From contig NC_018581.1 in the NCBI RefSeq assembly GCF_000143885.2, positions 682,001 to 746,000 of the forward strand: a stretch of DNA of 64,000 nt, written 5' to 3'. Of the stretch, positions 53,601 to 61,790 are shown one piece after another. The position numbers were made by a program, and so were the translations under genes. The stretch's first letter is position 1. Each line of letters begins with the position of its first letter. The DNA comes from Gordonia sp. KTR9. GTDB lineage: Bacteria > Actinomycetota > Actinomycetes > Mycobacteriales > Mycobacteriaceae. The notes beneath the pieces were generated by a model that had not been told where the DNA came from, did no database searches, and worked only from the letters and a program-made list of their open reading frames with translations.

Positions 53601-53666
53601 TCCCGCGGTCCCGCTTCCGTCCCGCTGATCGGATCTCATCAGCGGGACGGAAGCAGCACCGCGGGA
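53601..53666 (+). repeat. Composite hairpin element, copy 2 (upstream of the AbiEi-like gene)
   Basis: Outer arms TCCCGCGGT (53601-53609) and ACCGCGGGA (53658-53666) enclose perfect 16-bp inner arms (CTTCCGTCCCGCTGAT and its complement) around the loop CGGATCTC, separated by matching four-base bulges. It is a direct repeat of the element at 52541-52608. Confidence 0.85.
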
Positions 53667-53694
53667 GCGGGATTCGACGGCGCGGGTCAGGGTG

Positions 53695-54219
53695 TCAGGG
53701 TGACCGGATGGTCAGGACCGCGAGCGCGCCGTCGTCGCTGCGGTAGGTGTGGGTGGCGTCGGAGAGCCACTGGAGGGATTCGCCCGGTCCGGCCGTGTGT
53801 TCCTCGCCGGCGCGCCCGGCACGAAGGTGGCCGCTGACCACATGCACGTGCTCGACGACGCCGGGGCCGTGTGCGGGCGACTGCCTGGTTCCGCCCGGGG
53901 TCACGCGGAGCCAGAACACCTCGGTGACCGATCCGTCGTCATGGTGCTCGACATGGAGCAGCCGCGCCGCGAGGTGCGGACTCGCGCCCTCCACGCCCGT
54001 GTCCTCGCCGAGCAGGGCGGTCAGCGGGACGCCGAGCGGACCGGCCACCGCGTAGAGAGTGTCCAGAGTCGGATTTCGCTGTCCTGCTTCGAGTTCGGAC
54101 AGCGAGCCCTTGCCGATGCCGGCTTCGCGGGCCAGGGCGGACAGGGACAGGCCGCGGCGGTTGCGCAGGGTGGTGATCCGGGTGCCGACCGAGCGTCGTC
54201 GGTCCTCGCCGTCCGACAT
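53695..54219 (-). CDS. XRE-family regulator with C-terminal cupin domain
   Basis: A 174-residue regulator. The helix-turn-helix (TRITTLRNRRGLSLSALAREAGIGKGSLSELEAGQRNPTLDTLYAVAGPLGVPLTALLG) spans residues 13-72, and a cupin beta-barrel follows (VFWLRVTPGGTRQSPAHGPGVVEHVHVVSGHLRAG, with His residues that could bind metal). Such XRE-cupin proteins often control a divergent transporter gene. Here that is the BenE gene 70 bases away, with TTTACGGAACGATACCGTT between them as a possible partial palindrome. Confidence 0.9.
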   Translation of the reverse strand: MSDGEDRRRSVGTRITTLRNRRGLSLSALAREAGIGKGSLSELEAGQRNPTLDTLYAVAGPLGVPLTALLGEDTGVEGASPHLAARLLHVEHHDDGSVTEVFWLRVTPGGTRQSPAHGPGVVEHVHVVSGHLRAGRAGEEHTAGPGESLQWLSDATHTYRSDDGALAVLTIRSP

Positions 54220-54289
54220 CGTCGCAGTCCCTGTCCTCTCGGGTCGTCGGAGTGTTCTGTTTACGGAACGATACCGTTATGCTCGCGAC

Positions 54290-55483
54290 ATGACCAGTGC
54301 CGTGCCGTCTACTCGCAGCGAGCCGATCATCGCCGGAGTCGTCACCTCGCTGGTGGGGTTCACCTCCTCCTTCGTCGTGGTGGTCACCGGGTTGCGATCG
54401 GTGGGTGCCAGTCCGGCACAGGCCGCGTCGGGTCTGCTCGTCCTGACGGTTTTGTTCGGCCTCGGGTCGATCCTGCTCTCGCTGCGCACGCGCCGGCCGG
54501 TGACGCTGGCGTGGTCCACCCCGGGAGCGGCACTTCTCGTGTCGGCGGGTGCGTCCTACGACGCCGGGTGGCCGGCAGCGGTCGGGGCGTTCCTGGTCGT
54601 CGGGCTGCTGATCCTGGCGACCGGCCTGGTGCCGGCGCTCGGCGAACTGATCAGCCGGATCCCCACGCCGATCGCCCAGGCGATGCTCGCCGGGGTGCTG
54701 CTCACCCTCTGCCTCGCGCCGATGACCTCACTGTCGGCGCAACCGTGGTCGACCATTCCGATCCTCGTCGTCTGGTTGCTGGCGATGCGGTGGCTTCCGC
54801 GATGGGCACTGCCGCTGGCACTGGTCACCGCGCTGATCGTGATCGGCGTGAACCTCGTCCTCGACGGCTACGGTGGTTGGGCCGGGGAGTCGTGGTGGCC
54901 GCAGCTGACCTGGACCACACCCGCTTTCGACGCCACCGCGATCGTCGGGCTCGCGGTCCCGCTCTACATCGTGACCATGGCCTCACAGAACGTTCCGGGT
55001 GTGGCCGTCCTCAAGTCCTTCGGATACGAGACGCCGTGGCGCCCGGCGATGTTCGTGACCGGGGCGGGAACCGTGCTCGGCGCGCCGTTCGGTGGGCACG
55101 CGATCAATCTCGCCGCTCTGTCCGCGGCGCTGGCTGCCGGACCCGAGGCGGGCGCCGACCGGACGCGGCGGTGGATCGCCGGCGTGGCCACGGGTTCGAC
55201 GAGCCTCGTACTCGCGGTGCTGTCGGGTGCGCTGGTGGTCATCACGGCGATCGCGCCGGATGGACTGCTCGAAGCGGTTGCGGGACTTGCGCTGTTGACC
55301 ACGTTCGTGGCGTCGGTCCTGGGGGCGTTCGAGAAGGCGGAGTTTCGCATGCCGGCGGCGCTGACCTTCGTGACCGCTGCGGCGGGCGTCACTTTCGCCG
55401 GGATCGGCGGAGCCTTCTGGGCACTCGTCGTCGGGCTGGTGGCGCACGGGGTGCTCGGGCGGCGCGTTGGGCCCCGTCGCTGA
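54290..55483 (+). CDS. BenE-family benzoate/H+ symporter-like transporter
   Basis: A 397-residue membrane protein with about 11-12 hydrophobic segments. It has the BenE layout: PIIAGVVTSLVGFTSSFVVVVTGLRSVGASPAQAASGL at the N-terminus, TLAWSTPGAALL, RIPTPIAQAMLAGVLLTLCL, GLAVPLYIVTMASQNVPGVAVLKSFGY and GAPFGGHAINLAALSAALAAGPEAG. BenE proteins import benzoate with protons, but no benzoate-degradation gene is nearby, so another substrate is possible. The ATG at 54290 follows a possible -10 box (TATGCT) by six bases, which suggests a leaderless mRNA. Confidence 0.9.
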   Translation: MTSAVPSTRSEPIIAGVVTSLVGFTSSFVVVVTGLRSVGASPAQAASGLLVLTVLFGLGSILLSLRTRRPVTLAWSTPGAALLVSAGASYDAGWPAAVGAFLVVGLLILATGLVPALGELISRIPTPIAQAMLAGVLLTLCLAPMTSLSAQPWSTIPILVVWLLAMRWLPRWALPLALVTALIVIGVNLVLDGYGGWAGESWWPQLTWTTPAFDATAIVGLAVPLYIVTMASQNVPGVAVLKSFGYETPWRPAMFVTGAGTVLGAPFGGHAINLAALSAALAAGPEAGADRTRRWIAGVATGSTSLVLAVLSGALVVITAIAPDGLLEAVAGLALLTTFVASVLGAFEKAEFRMPAALTFVTAAAGVTFAGIGGAFWALVVGLVAHGVLGRRVGPRR

Positions 55484-55494
55484 AGGGTGTTGAG

Positions 55495-55580
55495 ACCCTT
55501 CGAGGCTCGTCGACCTCGACGCGCTCCTCCGTCGCTTGCTCGGCCCGGCGGCCATCGCTCCTCGCACCTCAGGGAGCAGA
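55495..55580 (-). repeat. Dispersed intergenic repeat, copy C
   Basis: Nearly identical to copy B, again starting ACCCTTCGAGGCTCGTCGACC and ending in CAGGGAGCAG. It fills the space between the convergent benE-like and PPK2 genes. Confidence 0.87.
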
Positions 55581-55583
55581 GAT

Positions 55584-56435
55584 TCAGTCGGCGGCAGCGA
55601 GTCGCTTCTTCTCGGCCTCGACGTCGAAATCGGCCGGTGGCCAATCGAGATCGAGACGTGTGAGCGCATCGATGAGCAGTTCGCACACCGAGAGACGCGC
55701 GAACCATTTGCGGTTCGACGGGATGACGAACCACGGTGCGGAGTCGCGGTCGGTGAGGTCGAAGACCGCCTGATACGCATCGAGGTAGGCATCCCAGTGA
55801 CCGCGTTCGTCGACGTCGCCGGGGTTGTACTTCCAATATTTGTCGGGTCGGTCGAGGCGTTGGGCGAGACGGCGCTTCTGCTCATCCTTGGACACCACGA
55901 GACAGCACTTGAGAACGGTGGTCCCGCCGGCGACGAGCTCGGACTCGAACTGGTTGATCAGGTCGTAGCGCTTCTCCCACTCCGACTGCGGAACCAGGTT
56001 GTGCACGCGGACCGGGAGGACGTCCTCGTAATGGGACCGGTCGAAGATCCCGATCCGGCCCGCGGGCGGGAGGGCGCGGTGGATACGCCACAAGAAGTCG
56101 TGCTGGAGTTCCTCTTTCGTGGGCTTGCCGAATCCCCTGATCGACAGGCCCTGCGGGTCCATCATGCCGCCGACGTGACGCACGATGCCGCCCTTGCCGG
56201 CCGTGTCCATCCCCTGCAGCACGAGCAGCACCGAGCGATGATCGCCGGCGCGTCCGTTCGCGTACAGCAACTCCTGCAGGTCGGCGAGTACCTCTCCGCG
56301 CTGCGCGAGAAGCTCTGTGCCGGCCGCCTTGTCGTCGTCGAAACCGGGCGTCGTCTCGGGGTCGAAGGACGCGATCGGGCCGATCGTCCTGGCGCGCAGG
56401 GCTTCGACGGCGGGCGTGGACCAACCGGTGCTCAT
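55584..56435 (-). CDS. Polyphosphate kinase 2 family protein (polyP:nucleotide phosphotransferase)
   Basis: A 283-residue PPK2-family enzyme. Walker A is LLVLQGMDTAGKGGIVRHVGGMMDPQGLSIRGFGKP, the lid region is HDFLWRIHRALPPAGRIGIFDRSHYEDVLPVRVHNL, and the C-terminus has SAPWFVIPSNRKWFARLSVCELLIDAL. The QGMDTAGKGG and SHYEDVL segments match the AMP/ADP-using class III rather than the class I protein at 23063. It shares ATGA with the stop of the upstream SDR gene, so the two are coupled. Confidence 0.92.
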   Translation of the reverse strand: MSTGWSTPAVEALRARTIGPIASFDPETTPGFDDDKAAGTELLAQRGEVLADLQELLYANGRAGDHRSVLLVLQGMDTAGKGGIVRHVGGMMDPQGLSIRGFGKPTKEELQHDFLWRIHRALPPAGRIGIFDRSHYEDVLPVRVHNLVPQSEWEKRYDLINQFESELVAGGTTVLKCCLVVSKDEQKRRLAQRLDRPDKYWKYNPGDVDERGHWDAYLDAYQAVFDLTDRDSAPWFVIPSNRKWFARLSVCELLIDALTRLDLDWPPADFDVEAEKKRLAAAD

Positions 56436-57265
56436 GACGGCGTCCTCTCGGATTCGGATTCGGGCTCGGACACGGGTTCGGCCGGCGGCGGGAACAGCGG
56501 TCCACCGCCGAAGGCGGCGCGATGGGAATCCGGCGGCGTGCCGTCGTTGTTCACGATCCCGTATGCCGCACCGAGTTCGGCGGTGACGAGGCTGTGTCCG
56601 CTGAGCTCGGGGAGTCCGGGATCGGCGGCGAGCCGGGCGATGACCCGGCCGACGAACTCGGGATCCTCGGCGCGCGCGAGCGAGAAGCCGGCGAACTCGT
56701 CGAGGCCGAGCGACAGCAGTAGGTCGGTGCGGATCAGGCCGAGCCACAACGAGATCGCGCTGACGCCGGTTCCCCGTAGTTCGACCGCCATGTCGGCGGC
56801 CATCTTGTCCAGACCGGTCTTGCTCATCCCGTACAGGACCGAATGCAGATGACCGCGCGAGCCGAACGACGAGATGTTCACGATGAGCCCGCCGCCGGCC
56901 TCGGTCATGATCCTCCCCGCATGCACCGAGGCGACGTAGTGTGCTCGCAGTCCGACGCCGATCAGGGTGTCCCAGTCGTCGACCGGTCTCTTCCAGAACG
57001 GTTCGGAGAATCCCCCGAAGCCCTTCGGTGCCGCCCACGCGTTGTTGACGAGGAGATCGAGTCGGCCTGCGTCGGTGGTGATCTCGTCGAACACCGCGGC
57101 GACCGCGGCGTCGTCGGTGTGATCGCAGGGCAGCGCGCGGGCTCCGTCGGGCCCGGTTCCCTTCCGCGAGGTGACGTACGTCGTCCACCCCTCGTCGACG
57201 AGTGCGCGAGCGATTCCGTAGCCGACGCCGCGACTGCCGCCGGTCACGAGAGCGACGCGGGTCAT
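56432..57265 (-). CDS. Short-chain dehydrogenase/reductase
   Basis: A 277-residue SDR. The NAD(P) motif is VALVTGGSRGVGYGIARALVDEG, the NNAWA motif is LDLLVNNAWAAPKGFGG, the catalytic Ser is in GLIVNISSFGSRG, and YGMSKTGLDKMAADMAVELRG gives the YxxxK pair. The C-terminal ~25 residues are Pro/Glu/Ser-rich (FPPPAEPVSEPESESE) and probably disordered. Human DHRS1 belongs to a similar group, but the substrate here is unknown. The start overlaps the TetR stop by one base (TGATG). Confidence 0.92.
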   Translation of the reverse strand: MTRVALVTGGSRGVGYGIARALVDEGWTTYVTSRKGTGPDGARALPCDHTDDAAVAAVFDEITTDAGRLDLLVNNAWAAPKGFGGFSEPFWKRPVDDWDTLIGVGLRAHYVASVHAGRIMTEAGGGLIVNISSFGSRGHLHSVLYGMSKTGLDKMAADMAVELRGTGVSAISLWLGLIRTDLLLSLGLDEFAGFSLARAEDPEFVGRVIARLAADPGLPELSGHSLVTAELGAAYGIVNNDGTPPDSHRAAFGGGPLFPPPAEPVSEPESESERTPS

Positions 57266-58077
57266 CAGACGGTCGGGGTGCCGGCGGCGGGATCGATGGG
57301 CGGGGGATCGAACAGTGCGGGCGGCGCCGCGAGGAACTTCTCCCGCGATCCGTTGACCTGCCACACACCAACGACTGCGCTCCAGACCATCATGGTCAGA
57401 TAATCCACCACTTCGTCGGCACTGAGGGTGCGATTGGTCATCCACCAGTCGACGACGTGCTGGATGCCGCCGACGAGGGCATGGGACCACAGCTCGGCGC
57501 CGGTGGTGTCGGCCCCGCGTTCGGCCATCCGCATCTGGATGCTGCCCATGACCAGCTGGGTGACCAGGCGCACCGAGTCGGCGGGCGCGGGCGACGACGT
57601 GGGCGAACTGGCCAGCGCGAATCGGTACAGGTTGGGTTCGTCGTCGACGGCGTGCACATACACCCCGATGATGGTGTGGGTGAGCGTGTACTCGTCGAGA
57701 TCGTCGGCGATCGCCTCGGTCAGCCGCGGGTAGATCGTCGTCTCGAAGAAGCGCACCGTCGTCGCGACGCCGAGGTCGCTCTTGTCCGCGAAGTAGCGGT
57801 ACAGCACGGTCTTGGAGACGCCGATGTGCGCGGCGATCTCGTCCATGCCGACGTCGGCGCCCAGCTCACGCACCGCGGCGATGACGCCGTCGGTGAGTTC
57901 GGTGCGTCGCGCGAGCTTGTGTTTCTCCCAGCGCTGTTTGCGGCCGTCCGGTTTGGCGCCGGTCTCGGCGACCGACTCGGTGACCGTGGTCAGGACCTGT
58001 TCCAGCCCGCGCGTCACGTTGGCCGCGGCCGCCACTGCTGCGCGCGCGGCTGCGGCGGGATTCGGGCGGTTGGCCAT
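57265..58077 (-). CDS. TetR-family regulator
   Basis: A 270-residue repressor with a long N-terminal arm (about 55 residues, Ala-rich, with DGRKQRWEKHKLARR) before the helix-turn-helix TDGVIAAVRELGADVGMDEIAAHIGVSKTVLYRYFADKSDLGVA. The C-terminal domain has ALVGGIQHVVDWWMTNRTLSADEVVDYLTMMVWSAVVGVWQ. The place beside the DUF445 gene matches Rv0472c of M. tuberculosis. It forms an operon with the SDR and PPK2 genes and probably controls them and itself. Confidence 0.9.
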   Translation of the reverse strand: MANRPNPAAAARAAVAAAANVTRGLEQVLTTVTESVAETGAKPDGRKQRWEKHKLARRTELTDGVIAAVRELGADVGMDEIAAHIGVSKTVLYRYFADKSDLGVATTVRFFETTIYPRLTEAIADDLDEYTLTHTIIGVYVHAVDDEPNLYRFALASSPTSSPAPADSVRLVTQLVMGSIQMRMAERGADTTGAELWSHALVGGIQHVVDWWMTNRTLSADEVVDYLTMMVWSAVVGVWQVNGSREKFLAAPPALFDPPPIDPAAGTPTV

Positions 58078-58100
58078 CACGCAGCCAGCGTAGTCGCTCG

Positions 58101-59459
58101 ATGGGTGACACTGGTTCCATGGCATCGACAGTCATCCCGGGAGTAGCCGGTCAGCACGAGGGTCCGCCGGCCAAGGCGTCCTCTCCCGGATTCGGCGAGA
58201 ACAGCGCCGGGGACGAGAGCAGGCGCAAGGACCTACGCAAGATGAAAGCGGTGGCCACGGGCTTCCTGGTCTTCGCGGCGATCGTGTATCTGTTCACCCG
58301 ATACCTCGAGCATCGCGACGGCGCCGACGTCGCGGCATGGGTCGGATACGTTCGCGCGGCCTCGGAAGCCGGGATGGTGGGTGCGCTGGCCGACTGGTTC
58401 GCGGTGACCGCGCTGTTCCGCCACCCGCTGGGCATCCCGATCCCGCACACCGCGCTGATCCGCAAGAAGAAGGACGACATCGGCGATCAGCTGGGCGGCT
58501 TCATCGAAGAGAACTTCATGACGCCCGACGTCGTGGTCTACCGCGCCGAACAACTCGACCTCCCGCGCCGACTGTCGACGTGGGTGGCGGACCCGCGCAA
58601 CGCTCCGCGGGTGAGCGGCGAAGCCGCGCGCGCGATCAAGCTCGCCGCCGAGATGCTGCGCGACGAGGACGTCGAACAGCTCATCCAGGCCGCGCTGAAG
58701 TGGGCGGCCGAACCGCAGTGGGCGCCCCCCACCGGACGCATCCTCGAACAGCTCATCGCCGAGGACCGTCTGGAGCCCGTGTTCCAGCTTCTGTGTGACC
58801 GTGCCCACGAGTGGGCGGTCGGCAGTCAGGACCTCGTCGACCGGGTGGTGGACCGGGACGGGCCCCAGTGGACGCCGAAGTTCGTCAACAACCTGGTGGG
58901 CGACCGGATCTATCGCGAACTCGTCGATTTCACCTACAAGGTCCGGGTGGACCCCGATCACGAATTGCGGCGCGCCATGCACGAATTCGTGGAGAAGTTC
59001 GCCGACGACCTGCAGAACGATCCCGACATGATCGCCAAGTTCGAGGCTCTCAAGCTCGAACTGGTGGGACGCGACGAGGTGACCGGCGCGGCGTCGACGG
59101 CGTGGCAGACCGGCAAGGCCGTGATCGAGGAGATGCTGTCGGACCCGAACAGCACCCTGCGGAACACGTTGTCGGACTCGATCATCCAACTCGCGGAGCG
59201 AATCCGCGACGACCGTCCGCTGCAGGAGAAGATGAACGGCTGGGTCGCGAGGGTCGCACATCACGTCGCCGCGAACTACTCGCAGGAGATCATCTCGGTC
59301 ATCACCGAGACCGTGCGTGGCTGGGATGCCGACGACACCAGCCGCAAGATCGAGCTCCAGGTCGGCCGGGACCTGCAGTTCATCCGCATCAACGGCACCG
59401 TCGTCGGTGCACTGGCCGGGCTCGTCATCTACTCCACATCGGTGCTGATCTTCTCGTGA
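58101..59459 (+). CDS. DUF445-family membrane protein
   Basis: A 452-residue protein (447 if the ATG at 58119 is used). One membrane segment near the N-terminus (KAVATGFLVFAAIVYLFTRYL) is followed by VGALADWFAVTALFRHPLGIPIPHTALIRKKKDDIGDQLGGFIEENFM, the hallmark of DUF445/YjiN proteins. A long helical cytoplasmic or periplasmic body follows, and a C-terminal membrane segment (VVGALAGLVIYSTSVLIF) closes it. The equivalent M. tuberculosis gene is Rv0473. Function unknown. It is divergent from the TetR gene with only 23 bases between starts. Confidence 0.9.
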   Translation: MGDTGSMASTVIPGVAGQHEGPPAKASSPGFGENSAGDESRRKDLRKMKAVATGFLVFAAIVYLFTRYLEHRDGADVAAWVGYVRAASEAGMVGALADWFAVTALFRHPLGIPIPHTALIRKKKDDIGDQLGGFIEENFMTPDVVVYRAEQLDLPRRLSTWVADPRNAPRVSGEAARAIKLAAEMLRDEDVEQLIQAALKWAAEPQWAPPTGRILEQLIAEDRLEPVFQLLCDRAHEWAVGSQDLVDRVVDRDGPQWTPKFVNNLVGDRIYRELVDFTYKVRVDPDHELRRAMHEFVEKFADDLQNDPDMIAKFEALKLELVGRDEVTGAASTAWQTGKAVIEEMLSDPNSTLRNTLSDSIIQLAERIRDDRPLQEKMNGWVARVAHHVAANYSQEIISVITETVRGWDADDTSRKIELQVGRDLQFIRINGTVVGALAGLVIYSTSVLIFS

Positions 59460-59514
59460 CGTCGGGCTCGGCGGAACCGCCCCCGGTGGCGGTGCCGGAC
59501 AGTTTGCTGTGTGC

Positions 59515-59543
59515 TTGCACGGGTTAGCAGTCGTGTTGATACT
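59515..59543 (+). promoter_or_regulatory. Promoter of the XRE-hbhA copy 2 operon
   Basis: The -35 box TTGCAC (59515-59520) and -10 box GATACT (59538-59543) are 17 bases apart. A GTGC-TT-GCAC palindrome and GTTAGCA lie over and just after the -35 box. The -10 flank TGATACTGG and the TAGCA element recur before hbhA copy 1 at 51430-51475. Confidence 0.65.
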
Positions 59544-59624
59544 GGGGAACGGGCCGAAAGTCGGACACATCGCCGAACGCCCCGACCGACGACACCGGAG
59601 CAGGTCCAGGAGAACGGAGCGTTG

Positions 59625-60158
59625 ATGCAGCCCGAGAAGGACGAAGCGTCTCTCGACGCGGACGACGCCTCGGTCGCAGACGCGGGCACGAGCTCCGGCG
59701 GCGCGGTCGAATCACCCACCACCGCAGACGGTCCCGGCTCGGGAGCCGAGGAGGACGACACCGACGGGACGACCCCGATCGCGGTCGAGGCGGTGGAGGC
59801 CGTGGCCAACGCGGCCCAGGACATCGGTGCCTTCATCCGGTCCCAGCGGGTCGCCGGCAAGGTCTCGCTACGCCAGCTCGCCGAGCGGGCGGGAGTGAGC
59901 AATCCGTACCTCAGTCAGATCGAGCGCGGATTGCGGAAACCGTCGGCGGATGTGCTCGCTCAGATCGCCAAGGGTCTGCGGGTCTCCGCGGAGGTCCTGT
60001 ATGTCCGGGCGGGGATTCTCGAAGAACGCCCCGCGAGCCCGGTCCGCGATGCTCTGATCGCAGATGACTCCATCAACGAACGCCAGAAGCAGATGTTGCT
60101 GGAGATCTATGAGTCATTCCGTAAAGAGAACACGATCGAGTCGACCGGCAAGGAGTAG
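59625..60158 (+). CDS. XRE-family regulator upstream of hbhA
   Basis: A 177-residue protein. The first ~60 residues are acidic and low-complexity (Asp/Ala/Ser/Glu-rich). The helix-turn-helix is IGAFIRSQRVAGKVSLRQLAERAGVSNPYLSQIERGLRKPSADVLAQIAKGLRVSAEVLYVRAGIL. The C-terminus (DALIADDSINERQKQMLLEIYESFRKEN) is conserved in Rv0474 of M. tuberculosis, which also precedes hbhA. The acidic N-terminal arm may contact the basic HBHA tail or nucleoid proteins (inference). The hbhA gene starts three bases after its stop. Confidence 0.92.
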   Translation: MQPEKDEASLDADDASVADAGTSSGGAVESPTTADGPGSGAEEDDTDGTTPIAVEAVEAVANAAQDIGAFIRSQRVAGKVSLRQLAERAGVSNPYLSQIERGLRKPSADVLAQIAKGLRVSAEVLYVRAGILEERPASPVRDALIADDSINERQKQMLLEIYESFRKENTIESTGKE

Positions 60159-60161
60159 TTG

Positions 60162-61379
60162 ATGAGCGAGAACCCGTTGACCACAGCCGTGGGGCAGGTG
60201 GCTGCTCTGCTCGCAGACGTGCGCGAGCGCGGCGAGGCCGCGAGCGAGCAGGCGCAATCGAAGCTCGTCGAGACGGTCGGTTCCACTCAGGCGAAGGTCG
60301 CCGACGCCCAGTCGAGGCTTGCCGAGACCGTCGGTTCGACACAGTCGAAGCTCGTCGAGACCGTGGGCTCCACACAGTCGAAGCTCGAGGCGCGGCTGAC
60401 CGGGTCGAAGGACGACGCGCAGGCACGGATCGACGAGGCGCTCGCGACGGCGCTGGCCCTGTTCGAGGAGGCGCGGACCAAGCTGTCGGCGTTACCGGTC
60501 GAGTTGCCGGCGGAGATCGAGGACTTGCGGGCGCGTTTCTCGCCGGAGGAACTGCGCAAGGTTGCCGAGGCGTACCTGGCGGTGGCCGCGGGACTGTTGA
60601 CCGCCCTGTCGGAACGACGCGACGAGGCCGTGGAGAAGCTCAAGGCGCAACCCCTCGTCGGTGAGAATCTCCCGAAGCTCGAGAAGGTGTACAACGACGC
60701 CGTCGGTCTCACCGAAGACGCGCTGGGGACCATCTCCGGGCAGACACGGGCGGTCGGCGAACGCGCTCTGAAGCTCGCCAACCGCACCGATGGCGGCGAC
60801 GCCGAGTCCGCAACGAGCATCGCGCGGTCCGGCAAGTCGGGGCCGGGTGTACCCGACGTCCTCTCGCCGGAGGCCGCGGCGAAGGTCGAGCAGAACAAGG
60901 CGGCCGTCGACACGGCGGCGGTGGACTCGGCTCCCGAGCCGCCGGCCACGACCCAGCCTGCATCGAAGTCGGCGCCCCGGAAGACGGCACCCCAGAAGGC
61001 GGCACCCGAGAAGGCCGCACCCGAGAAGGCCGCGAAGAAGGCACCCGCGAAGAAGGCTGCTGCGAAGAAGGCACCCGCGAAGAAGGCGCCTGCCAAGGCC
61101 GCCACCAAGAAGGCCGCTGCCGTCCGAGGTGCGGCCGAACGGGCCGCCACCAAGAAGACGGCGGGAGCCAAGAAGGCCGCGGGAGCCACCAAGGCCCCGG
61201 CAAAGAAGGCAACGGCGGCCGAGAAAGCCCCGGCCGAGAAGGCCGCGGCCAAGAAGGCCCCGGCGAAGAAGACCCCGGCAACGACGACTGCGGCAAAGAA
61301 GACTGCGACGAAGACCGCGGCGAAGAAGACCCCGGCCAAGAAGGCCCCCGCGAAGAAGGCTTCGCCCGGCGCCGACTGA
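60162..61379 (+). CDS. hbhA: Heparin-binding hemagglutinin-like protein, copy 2 (long basic tail)
   Basis: A 405-residue HBHA. The N-terminal coiled coil contains three ETVGSTQ(S/A)K repeats in an 11-residue periodicity (about residues 35-70). The HBHA core follows (LRARFSPEELRKVAEAYLAVAAGLLTALSERRDEAVEKLKAQPLVGENLPKLEKVYNDAVGLTEDALGTISGQTRAVGERALKLA). The last ~135 residues are a Lys/Ala/Pro tail of repeated KKAPAKK/EKAAAKK units, far longer than in M. tuberculosis HBHA (199 residues total). Such tails resemble histone H1 and HupB and may bind DNA or polyanions as well as heparan sulfate (inference). Confidence 0.92.
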   Translation: MSENPLTTAVGQVAALLADVRERGEAASEQAQSKLVETVGSTQAKVADAQSRLAETVGSTQSKLVETVGSTQSKLEARLTGSKDDAQARIDEALATALALFEEARTKLSALPVELPAEIEDLRARFSPEELRKVAEAYLAVAAGLLTALSERRDEAVEKLKAQPLVGENLPKLEKVYNDAVGLTEDALGTISGQTRAVGERALKLANRTDGGDAESATSIARSGKSGPGVPDVLSPEAAAKVEQNKAAVDTAAVDSAPEPPATTQPASKSAPRKTAPQKAAPEKAAPEKAAKKAPAKKAAAKKAPAKKAPAKAATKKAAAVRGAAERAATKKTAGAKKAAGATKAPAKKATAAEKAPAEKAAAKKAPAKKTPATTTAAKKTATKTAAKKTPAKKAPAKKASPGAD

Positions 61380-61461
61380 CCCGCTCCGGGTGACGGTCGA
61401 CGGGCGGGCTGACCGCTCCGCGTCGTAGGGTGTCGCAGCAAACCGGACTCGCGCGACTACA

Positions 61462-61785
61462 GTGTTCGACGTGGACTTCTTCAGCGTATTGGCATACGGC
61501 CAGAGTCTGATCATGTTGACCCTGACGCTGGTCGCGGGAATCGCCTCGACCGTCGCGCTGATCCATGCGGCCATCCAACGGCCCGACGCCTTCCCGGCGG
61601 TGGACCGGCAGACCAAGGTCATCTGGGTGTCGATCCTCGCCGCCGCGACCCTGTTCATCTGGTTCTTCGGGGCGGTGAACTTCCTGGGCATCATCGGCGT
61701 GGTCGCGATGCTCGTCTACCTCGTCGACGTGCGCAAACGAGTCGACGACGTCCAGGGCAAGTCCTGGTTCAGCAAAAGGGCCTGA
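61462..61785 (+). CDS. DUF2516-family small membrane protein
   Basis: A 107-residue protein with two or three membrane segments (YGQSLIMLTLTLVAGIASTVALIHAAI, then VIWVSILAAATLFIWFFGAVNFLGIIGVVAMLVYLVDV) and a basic cytoplasmic end. The pattern RPDAFPAVDRQTK and the position after hbhA match Rv0476 (DUF2516). Function unknown. The start is GTG 61462, or possibly GTG 61471. Confidence 0.88.
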   Translation: MFDVDFFSVLAYGQSLIMLTLTLVAGIASTVALIHAAIQRPDAFPAVDRQTKVIWVSILAAATLFIWFFGAVNFLGIIGVVAMLVYLVDVRKRVDDVQGKSWFSKRA

Positions 61786-61790
61786 CTCAC

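Noticed and set aside
60960..61370. Short tandem DNA repeats in hbhA copy 2
   Set aside because: They are codon-level repeats of the Lys/Ala/Pro tail, with varied synonymous codons, and not a separate repeat element.
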